From Fimbriimonas planktonicus (lineage in GTDB: Bacteria > Armatimonadota > Fimbriimonadia > Fimbriimonadales > Fimbriimonadaceae): 64,000 bases of DNA. A program made the translations under genes and the position numbers. How positions within the stretch are numbered: the stretch's first letter is position 1; the number at the start of each line of letters is the position of its first letter. Below, in pieces: positions 32,204-39,133 of the stretch. Where the stretch lies: assembly GCA_965234685.1 (NCBI GenBank), contig OZ248539.1:2232001-2296000 (forward strand), written 5' to 3'. The notes beneath the pieces are model-generated. The model ran no database searches. It was not told the DNA's origin and was given only the letters and a program-made list of their open reading frames with translations.

Positions 32204-34960
32204 ATGATTTTACGAAGTATTTTGAGACTACGAAGAAGAAATGTACTCCTAGCAATATGCCTCCCGTTCGTCATTCTCTCTCCGCGCGAGGTTGTAGCAA
32301 GTCACTCGATCAAGTTCTACGGCAACTTTGTTTGGCTAACGACCACTTTGTCAGGTGAAGATATTGAGCGAGTATCATCAAAATTAAAGTACCTGCACAC
32401 AGGTGAAATTCTGCTAATCAGTATAGAGCATGGTCAGTCTGAGCAAGTCCAGTTAAGTGTTAACAGTAAAACGGTTTCTGGGATGTCAACCAGCCAAGGG
32501 CGCACTCATTTTTTAATCGAACCAAATAGTAGGGATTTGAAGGTCAAGTACTTCCGCAACGGGCGCGAAGTTGCTTGGCGTGCCGACAGTAGAGACGGTC
32601 GCAACGAGCTAGTGTTGCCGATCAAACCAGGCCGCCGAATCCGAGAAATTGGTAGCGATGTTTTGGAGTCAAACGAAGCAGCAGCAGCTACGACTTCAGC
32701 CGCCTATGGAACGGTGAGGATTGTCACTTTTAAACAGTATGACATTGGAGAAGAATCAGGAGGAACAAGGACATCTTTAGAAGTTGAAGTTGGATCCGGC
32801 AGCGGCATTGTCTTATCGGCCGATGGCTATATTGCAACCTGTTACCACGTTCTGAATGATGCCAACATCGTACGCTTTAGCCAAGGAGGCAACCTTTTCA
32901 TTGCTCGTCCAGTGTGGCTTTCGCCTGATACAGATCTGGCGATTTTAAAAGTTGACAACGTACCCTCATCCGGGGGCCTTGCCACTGCACCGTTGGCGGG
33001 CATTGATGCTTTATCACAAATAAGTGCGCTCACCGCTACCCAACGCTCTCAGATCAGGTTACATGTGCTAGGCGTTCCAGCATTTGCCTCCTCATTATAC
33101 GCTTTGCCTTCGGGATATTCGATCGAGGGCGACACTGGTACTGGCATACCGCAACGAATTGATTGGAGAATGGCGCCGAGCCTGAGTGAGGTAAGAGGAA
33201 TGAGCGGGGGGCCGGTTATCTTGCCTAGTGGGCTCGTTGTCGGAATAATCAAAGATCTCGATGGCAATTTCATATCCATAGACACTATTATGTCCGTGTT
33301 GGCTACGGTAACTGGGAGCGCGAGGGTCGTAGAGAATCCCCTGATAGACTCGCGCAAGGAAGGTTCACTAGATGGAAATGTCTGGGTGCCTATTCTTGCA
33401 GGATATAGGTATCTATCCCTGGACAGGCCCTCTGAAGCTTTCGAATTCTTCCGCCAGGCGCTCAAGAAGCCTGCTGGATTGGATGCAAAGGAGTCAGCCA
33501 CTATTGGATTGAGAATTGCTGGACGAGCCTCTCCCCTGTCAATCGTCCGAATGCTCAGAACCGAACTAGCTACATCTGCAGCGGCGTCGGCAGATATTGA
33601 ATGGCTCCCTCAGCTGATGGCGGAGGCCGTATCGAATGAGCTCGTGCCAAGAGATGTCTTGCCCCTAGCTTTGCGTCCAAGCAACCCTCGCAGCATTATT
33701 CTGGGAGGAATATCTGCAGTCGGTCGTTTCCAGAACATTCAGTTCTTAACGGACTTGGAATACCAAATGGTTGCCAGCAAGATCGATGATTTCTGGTTAG
33801 CTACGGACGCGCTGTCTGCGCTAAGACAGTTGTCTCGAAGAGATCATGGTTGGAGGATAGACTTTAGACTTCAACGAACCCCAGGGGATGCTCAAGTTTC
33901 GTCGGACGAGGTACGAAATTCAGACGTCGCTTATTATTGTCGTACGAGCATTTTTGTGAGAGGATTGGCCATGCGGTATCGCTATGGCTCCGCTTTGGGG
34001 CCAGAACTTACGTTAGAAGAGCAAAGTGAGCTTATTGATCAAACAAAGCATATGAACCCTCCTAGCTTTCAAGGCGGAAAATCCGGGGGAATTGCGGCAA
34101 GGAAGATTGCCGACCAACATAACTCGGGTCGGCTCAACAGCATCTTTGCCCTTGGCTTTGTTCCAGTTGAAAAGGTCCAGTCGGCCCTAGCGGACCTGAT
34201 CAACGACCCAGACCCAAGAATTGGCTGCGCTGCAATTGAAGCTGTAGGAAGACACGCGACGAAAGAGGCTTGTTCAAGTCTTCGCAAGGTCTTGGCCGGT
34301 CCACACTATAATTTCCGTCCAGCGATTGCCAAAGCACTCGTATTAATCACTTTACGAGCTCGTGACAAGGACAGCTTAACATGGGCTTCATCGGCGTTAA
34401 ATAGGCTTAGTGAGACCAACAACCTAGATGTAACAGTTGCGAGAGCTCAGGCTAGTATCGAAGAAAATTTTCTTGAAGAAAATCAAGAAAAACTGCTGAC
34501 TTTATATAGAAACACTATAAACACTATGATTCCTCATAAAGACCACAAAACGAAGCAGGATGAGTATGAAAAAGATCGGCTAGATGATCTGGTCTTTCGT
34601 TCCGAGCTAAGAACGCTAGTTTCGTACTCGACCTTCGACAAAAACAATCCTTTTGATTTAGATAAAAATCCTGGGTTGACAGAGGTTGCAAACCTACTCG
34701 ACAAACTCTCTAAATTGTCTTCGCCTCTCATAGAGAGCAATCCTTCTCATTTCACAAACGATTTACAGGTTAGTGAGGCTTTTCGCGCCTACACGACACT
34801 TTGCGTTGCAACGGGACTTGGCTCAAAAACGCTGGTTGCCCTTATGACGTTGCGTCTGAATAACCGAGGACCTTGGCTTAGTTTTGCTGATCGTGACAAA
34901 TTAGACTCCGACACACGTGACCGAATCAGCAGCTATTTGATCGGCAAATGGCCACGCTAG
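32204..34960 (+). CDS. Trypsin-like serine protease with long helical-repeat C terminus
   Basis: The roughly 918-residue protein has an N-terminal membrane or signal segment (NVLLAICLPFVILS). A small beta domain follows (about 38-145), then an HtrA/trypsin-type protease domain (about 170-390). The triad, numbered from the alternative TTG start at 32192, is His219 (ATCYHVLND), Asp248 (PDTDLAILKVD) and Ser338 (RGMSGGPV). No PDZ domain follows; the last 500 residues are helical with HEAT/TPR-like patterns (YLSLDRPSEAFEFFRQAL, DLINDPDPRIGCAAIEAVGR). I chose the ATG at 32204. Base composition is more AT-rich than most neighbours, which suggests transfer. Together with the upstream membrane protein it makes a compact two-gene unit in a defence-like neighbourhood. 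Confidence 0.85.
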   Translation: MILRSILRLRRRNVLLAICLPFVILSPREVVASHSIKFYGNFVWLTTTLSGEDIERVSSKLKYLHTGEILLISIEHGQSEQVQLSVNSKTVSGMSTSQGRTHFLIEPNSRDLKVKYFRNGREVAWRADSRDGRNELVLPIKPGRRIREIGSDVLESNEAAAATTSAAYGTVRIVTFKQYDIGEESGGTRTSLEVEVGSGSGIVLSADGYIATCYHVLNDANIVRFSQGGNLFIARPVWLSPDTDLAILKVDNVPSSGGLATAPLAGIDALSQISALTATQRSQIRLHVLGVPAFASSLYALPSGYSIEGDTGTGIPQRIDWRMAPSLSEVRGMSGGPVILPSGLVVGIIKDLDGNFISIDTIMSVLATVTGSARVVENPLIDSRKEGSLDGNVWVPILAGYRYLSLDRPSEAFEFFRQALKKPAGLDAKESATIGLRIAGRASPLSIVRMLRTELATSAAASADIEWLPQLMAEAVSNELVPRDVLPLALRPSNPRSIILGGISAVGRFQNIQFLTDLEYQMVASKIDDFWLATDALSALRQLSRRDHGWRIDFRLQRTPGDAQVSSDEVRNSDVAYYCRTSIFVRGLAMRYRYGSALGPELTLEEQSELIDQTKHMNPPSFQGGKSGGIAARKIADQHNSGRLNSIFALGFVPVEKVQSALADLINDPDPRIGCAAIEAVGRHATKEACSSLRKVLAGPHYNFRPAIAKALVLITLRARDKDSLTWASSALNRLSETNNLDVTVARAQASIEENFLEENQEKLLTLYRNTINTMIPHKDHKTKQDEYEKDRLDDLVFRSELRTLVSYSTFDKNNPFDLDKNPGLTEVANLLDKLSKLSSPLIESNPSHFTNDLQVSEAFRAYTTLCVATGLGSKTLVALMTLRLNNRGPWLSFADRDKLDSDTRDRISSYLIGKWPR

Positions 34961-35804
34961 TCCAGCCTGTTCATAAAGCTAACCTGGGCGAGCCACTTAC
35001 GTGAAGTAGGCAATCAATTTCCTCCCGGGTCGGCATGTAGTGTAAGCGATTGCAAAAATGGGAGGATGTAACGGACCAGTTTTGGAGTTGCAGTTATCCT
35101 CGGGACCTTGTTGGCCTTCCGATTGCTAGAGATTTCGTACGACTTTTTCATTTACCTATTGATGCACCATTTATCTTTTTTGGGATTCTGCCATCAGACC
35201 GGACCGGATCTTTCCTCCAGTAACATTTTAGTCAGAAGTGCGGGAACGTTGTCCTTATCACGCTGATTGGGCCGGAATTCCATCTCTTTCATGAAGAGAG
35301 GAAAGTTCTTGTTGCATCCGCCGTGATACATTCGAAGTCTTCGTTTGGCGAAGCCCCAGAAGTTTTGATGCCATTAATGTGGTTTCGTCCACTGGCGAAG
35401 ACCTTTCAATGGCCGAGTCTCGTGATGAAATCCGTCGAGGCTAGCTTGGTTGTAGACGGTGAACCGGGCGGTGTGGACGCAGCTTTACAGTTGGATATTC
35501 TCACGATTGGCTACCTGCAAGACGAGGCAACCTACTCAGGTAGGACGCCTCGAACCCCTCCACCACGCTTCGAGAGCCCGAACAAGGGGAGATTGACGTA
35601 CCGTGACTTTGTCGTGTAGTTCTTCGCACAGGCGACGCACTAGCGCCGTCCATCGCCCAGTTTGTAATGACGTTTGGCACCGTAACCCTTGCAGCCAACT
35701 ACGCCTTTATGGATACTTGAACCCTTCGATTGATTCTTCAACCCAGTTTCAGCTAAATTTAGTTTGGACTGGTCGAAGTATTCCTCGCGCTTTGGTAGAT
35801 GTCA
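34961..35804. other. Gene-poor stretch with one doubtful frame
   Basis: No confident gene in 844 bp. One plus-strand frame stays open from about 35231 to 35619 and reads NVVLITLIGPEFHLFHEERK and VVDGEPGGVDAALQLDILTI. A GTG at 35323 is its first usable start, and no family is recognised. It may be a remnant of a larger gene. Confidence 0.35.
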
Positions 35805-36809
35805 CTAGAAATGGTCCCTTAAGTAGTCGACTGCCTTGCCTCTCTTCTTTGCTTCCTTGTAAGCATCAGGTAAACTGAGTTCGAAGGCAAGTTTGGCAGT
35901 TAGCGCTGGTTTCCAGCTTGCCCAGACTGGTCGGCTAGAGCCCAGGAATAGCGCATCGAACAGCAGAGCTGTCATCGGGCTATTCGGAAGCATAATCGGT
36001 GAATGAATTTTCGGAACCACGATTGGGCGTCGACCTTCCACCGGCTCCACCAGATGATACATGCCCGTAGTAGTTAGGACCAACGATCTGGCACGTTGTA
36101 TATCTAGGGAAGGTGACTCACCCGCATCTAGAACCTGACGATGAAGCTCAAGTATCTCTTGCTCCGAGAAAGTTTGAGCAAGTGAAGCATCGCCATCAGG
36201 AAGGTCGACGAACACTAGACGCTCATATTGCCCGATTGGATCGTATTGTTCGATCTGCTGTATAGCTTGGGCATGTTGTTCCCGAATCCTTCTTCCGAGA
36301 TTCGGCATGCTCCAGGTCGAGAGATCTCGTCCCTGTACATCTTTGCATTCAACAAGGATCTGCATTTTTGGCAAGACAATGTCTGGCCGCTTGCCTTGTT
36401 TACTGATGGGGATGAAATCGCAAGTGATCCCGGTGCGTGCAATAGAAATAAACACAAACACCTCGTAGAACGCTGAGACACACGACTCAACAAACTTGGG
36501 CACATTATGGCAGTCTCCCATGAGTGCCTTTGCAAAATGGCTATTAGCTTTCTCGAACTCAATGGTGGCAGGATGGCTCGCGATATAACCGTGGAGTCTT
36601 AAGGCGTGAATTAATCCTGAGAGTGTTGGAAGATACCAAATTTCGACTTCCCCAACGTTCCCAGAACTTGGCTCCAACTTTGGAAGAAATGGTTTATCTT
36701 GCAATCGCGGTTCCGCTTCGACGAGCACGCTGATGCCTTTTCGGATGCAATTGTAAGCATCCACATGGATCCTGACCCAGCGAGGTTCAGCTGTACTCCA
36801 GTTCTCCAT
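35805..36809 (-). CDS. Putative PD-(D/E)XK-type nuclease of unknown family
   Basis: The 334-residue protein contains KRPDIVLPKMQILVECKD, in which Asp143 and Glu154-x-Lys156 form the PD-(D/E)XK nuclease core, placed after a helix and a strand as expected (FVFISIARTGITCDFIPI). The N-terminal 120 residues are helical (VRIHVDAYNCIRKGISVL). The C-terminal part carries VYERL-type strands and a LVLTTTGMYHLVEP block. I infer a nuclease domain used in defence or repair; the exact family is not recognised. It faces away from the protease pair, with the gene-poor stretch in between, and closes the island on the right. Confidence 0.6.
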   Translation of the reverse strand: MENWSTAEPRWVRIHVDAYNCIRKGISVLVEAEPRLQDKPFLPKLEPSSGNVGEVEIWYLPTLSGLIHALRLHGYIASHPATIEFEKANSHFAKALMGDCHNVPKFVESCVSAFYEVFVFISIARTGITCDFIPISKQGKRPDIVLPKMQILVECKDVQGRDLSTWSMPNLGRRIREQHAQAIQQIEQYDPIGQYERLVFVDLPDGDASLAQTFSEQEILELHRQVLDAGESPSLDIQRARSLVLTTTGMYHLVEPVEGRRPIVVPKIHSPIMLPNSPMTALLFDALFLGSSRPVWASWKPALTAKLAFELSLPDAYKEAKKRGKAVDYLRDHF

Positions 36810-37024
36810 TTTATGTTTGGAAGCACCCGCCTTTCTGCATCGTTGCTATAAATTTAATGTACCAGCATGGCGCTGAGGTTACGGATTGTTGACATTGACC
36901 TGGGGCTATTCCTCTCGCTTTGTGCTAACCCTAGTTTGGCTCACAGCTCATATGTGGGACGAACAATGGTTTGTCGTCACTCGATAGGCGAACAGAACCG
37001 TTTGCAATCCGGTAGCGTAGAGTC

Positions 37025-37561
37025 ATGGGGATACCAGGCTCTGGCGGATTGCGACGGTATTGGGTGGGAGGCGTTGAGTTTGCGGAGCAGGCTTCGTCGT
37101 TGCAGTATTGGCCGGCGAAGAGCGCGAGGGTCGCTCAATGCGTCGGAGCGGGGGTGCTTGCAGTTGTGTCGCTCGGCATCGGTTTCTACATCTGGAAGAA
37201 CCATCCTTTCAGCAATTTGTTTGAGGGGGGTGGTGCTTGGGATTCGGCGGGGGCCGGGTTCATGTTTGGGTTTGCCGGGCTGCTGCTTTTGGCGGTTCCC
37301 TTTTACTTGCGCGGCGCAAGGACGCGATACACGCTTGAGCGAGGTTCGACCGTCCTTCGGCACGGGAATGAAGCCATTGATTTTCAGGGCGCGACCGGGG
37401 TTTCCGTCTTGACCGAGGATGTCGACGGTTTAGTCTATTCGGTAGCGTTTGTCGGCACGAAGAGGCCGATCGTGTTGCCGCTCCTCAAGTTCAGCAGTAA
37501 GACGGATGCCGAACAGGTTGCCGTCAAGATCTCGACGATCTCTGCCTTACCTCTGGTTTGA
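37025..37561 (+). CDS. Two-helix membrane protein of unknown function
   Basis: The 178 residues hold two membrane segments (about 37-58, QCVGAGVLAVVSLGIGFYIW, and about 77-95, FMFGFAGLLLLAVPFYL). A C-terminal soluble beta domain follows (TRYTLERGSTVLRHGNEAIDFQG to KRPIVLPLLKFSS), which resembles a small PH-like or DUF3592-type fold. No catalytic motif is visible. A GTG near 37062 could be the true start, since the first residues (MGIPGSGGLRRY) are unusual. It converges on the SRPBCC gene with a 55-bp gap and has no operon partner. Confidence 0.6.
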   Translation: MGIPGSGGLRRYWVGGVEFAEQASSLQYWPAKSARVAQCVGAGVLAVVSLGIGFYIWKNHPFSNLFEGGGAWDSAGAGFMFGFAGLLLLAVPFYLRGARTRYTLERGSTVLRHGNEAIDFQGATGVSVLTEDVDGLVYSVAFVGTKRPIVLPLLKFSSKTDAEQVAVKISTISALPLV

Positions 37562-37616
37562 GAACCCCGCCCCTGCGGCTCGGCGTCGCAGGGATTGAGA
37601 CATATGGGACCTGGGG

Positions 37617-38084
37617 CTATCCCAATCCGGCGAGAAGCTCATCGAGTTGGTTCAGTACCTCTGGCATTGCCCCGGTCGATCCGGTATCGACGGCTTCTGC
37701 GGACGGATACAGGTCGTGCACGGTTATGCGGGTCTGGCCGGCGGTTTCTTCGAAGGTGACGGTGGTGATGGTTTCGCCTTCGGCTTCTTCGTTGGTCCAA
37801 ACGAGGCGGGTGTTGGGGGTGACTTCTAGATAGGTGCCGAAGAACTCCATTGTCGAACCTTCGTGGAGAAAGGCGAGGCGGTATTGCCCGCCTGGGCGCA
37901 CGTCTAGCTGGCAGGAGACGAGGTTAAGTCCGTACGACTTGGGCACCCACCATTGGCGGAAGAGGTCGACTTTGGTCCATGCCTCGAACACAAGGTGCGC
38001 GGGGGCGTTGACGGTGCGGGTGACGACGAGCTCGCGCTCGGATTTGCGTTGCACTTCGGTGCGGTTTTCTTCAGTCTCTTTCAT
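37617..38084 (-). CDS. SRPBCC / AHSA1-like protein
   Basis: The 155-residue protein has the START/Bet v1-like fold of the AHSA1 (activator of Hsp90 ATPase-like) family. The signature is LVVTRTVNAPAHLVFEAWTK followed by WWVPKSYGL, then VRPGGQYRLAFLHEGSTMEFFGTYLEV and VTVTFEE-type strands. Such proteins bind hydrophobic small molecules. It is the last gene of the ArsR operon, overlapping the preceding gene by 14 bp. ArsR-SRPBCC pairs are common in bacteria; the ligand is unknown. Confidence 0.92.
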   Translation of the reverse strand: MKETEENRTEVQRKSERELVVTRTVNAPAHLVFEAWTKVDLFRQWWVPKSYGLNLVSCQLDVRPGGQYRLAFLHEGSTMEFFGTYLEVTPNTRLVWTNEEAEGETITTVTFEETAGQTRITVHDLYPSAEAVDTGSTGAMPEVLNQLDELLAGLG

Positions 38085-38664
38085 TAAATGTCCCGATGTT
38101 GTAAGTTACGGCGCCGATGAGCCCGCTGACTCTGGCATGGTAGTTACAGAAGTACCAGACGTCTTTGTTTTGGCAAGAACTGGTAAAGCACTCTATTTTC
38201 AGATCGTCAGACAGCAGGATCGTAACATCCGCGTGTTCGCGGACGACGACGGATTCGACGATAAATTTCCCTTCCGTCACCGCGTCAAAGAACTCGCGCG
38301 CAAACACCAGCGACACGGCAACGTGCGCTGGGTTCATCGGGTACTCAGATGCGATCAAGTGCTCATCGTTGCTGTGTTCGACCGATGCGAGGATGATTCG
38401 GCCCCGGTGAATCACGCGCCAGTCGGCGTAGATAAACTTGAGGAAGAAATCGGCGTGAGTCATATCCTCGCCCTTGTGAGTCTTGGCCGGGCGTTGAACG
38501 CCGAACTCAAACACGTCGCCCACGGCTTTTCGGATGCAGGTTAACGGCTCGCCACAAATCGGCTGGAGTTGTTCGGTGAGAAACGCGATTTCCCGCTCGG
38601 TGTAGCCTTCGGGTGGCGAATTGTGTCGCCAGTCCAGCGCTCCGTCTTGTTTACTTTCGTCCAT
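38071..38664 (-). CDS. Conserved protein of unknown function in the ArsR operon
   Basis: The 197-residue protein starts MDESKQDGALDWRHNSPPEG and has no signal or membrane segment. It contains YTEREIAFLTEQLQPICGEP, a FFLKFIYADWRVIHRGRIIL strand region, and a C-terminal DDLKIECFTSSCQNKDVWYF segment. I do not recognise the family. Both ends overlap neighbours: 14 bp with the ArsR gene upstream and 14 bp with the SRPBCC gene downstream, which implies coupled translation and a common pathway. The ATG at 38664 is chosen over a longer in-frame start inside the ArsR gene. Confidence 0.7.
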   Translation of the reverse strand: MDESKQDGALDWRHNSPPEGYTEREIAFLTEQLQPICGEPLTCIRKAVGDVFEFGVQRPAKTHKGEDMTHADFFLKFIYADWRVIHRGRIILASVEHSNDEHLIASEYPMNPAHVAVSLVFAREFFDAVTEGKFIVESVVVREHADVTILLSDDLKIECFTSSCQNKDVWYFCNYHARVSGLIGAVTYNIGTFNERD

Positions 38665-39007
38665 TGGATTCCTCCCTTCTCTGCATCTCCGCAACGACTC
38701 GATCCAACTCGTCAAACCGCGCCGCCCAGAGTTGGCGGTAGCCCTCGATCCAGGCCGCTTCATCTTCCAATCCGCGCTGGCCGAGTTTGCAGGTGCGCAC
38801 GCGACCGACCTTTTCGGTGGTCACCAGTCCAGCCTGTTCCAGCACTCCGACGTGCTTCTTCATGCCGGTCAGGGTCATTTGGAACTGCTCGGCGAGGGCG
38901 GTGATGGAGGCGTCCTCTCGCCCGAGTTGCTGCAGGATTCCTCGCCGGGTGGCGTGGGATAGCGCGCCGAAGGAGGCATCGAACTGGGACTGGCTATACT
39001 GAACCAT
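38651..39007 (-). CDS. ArsR-family transcriptional regulator
   Basis: The 118-residue winged-helix protein starts MVQYSQSQFDASFGALSHAT. ATRRGILQQLGREDASITAL is followed by the recognition helix MTLTGMKKHVGVLEQAGLVT and the wing EKVGRVRTCKLG, a typical ArsR/SmtB fold. No metal-binding cysteine pair is seen, so it belongs to the non-metal branch often paired with SRPBCC genes. A near-perfect palindrome covers its -10 region and start codon, so it very probably represses itself and the two genes behind it. An earlier in-frame ATG at 39037 would lie above the predicted promoter and is rejected. Confidence 0.93.
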   Translation of the reverse strand: MVQYSQSQFDASFGALSHATRRGILQQLGREDASITALAEQFQMTLTGMKKHVGVLEQAGLVTTEKVGRVRTCKLGQRGLEDEAAWIEGYRQLWAARFDELDRVVAEMQRREESNGRK

Positions 39008-39021
39008 ATAGTTCAGTATAG
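38994..39021 (-). promoter_or_regulatory. ArsR operator overlapping -10 box and start codon
   Basis: CTATACTGAAC and GTTCAGTATAG are perfect 11-bp arms around a 6-bp spacer. A minus-strand -10 box TATACT (39020-39015) lies within it, and the ArsR start codon (39007) lies in the spacer, so the transcript would be leaderless or nearly so. Confidence 0.8.
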
Positions 39022-39133
39022 CCACAGGGTTTGGCAATTTGCTACGGTCCAGAACAAGCTTGTAGTCGAAAGAACCGGAGTGGCTTTCGCACTCGGTTGC
39101 GGATTGCCCTAGGCTCCCCTATACTTAGTCATC

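Noticed and set aside
30581..35822. A 12-bp direct repeat (ATGGTCCCTTAA at 30581-30592 and 35811-35822) that could bound a mobile element around the protease pair
   Set aside because: In 64 kb about a hundred chance 12-bp repeats are expected, the match does not extend further, and there is no integrase or transposase.
29171..37025. tRNA-Val 3' end as an attachment site
   Set aside because: I looked for a second copy of the 3' end (GGTTCGAATCCTGTACCGCC) on the right side of the island and found none.
36867..37412. A 181-residue frame overlapping the membrane protein at 37025
   Set aside because: Cys/Ser/Arg-rich sequence without domain features; the 37025 frame has clear membrane helices and a beta domain.
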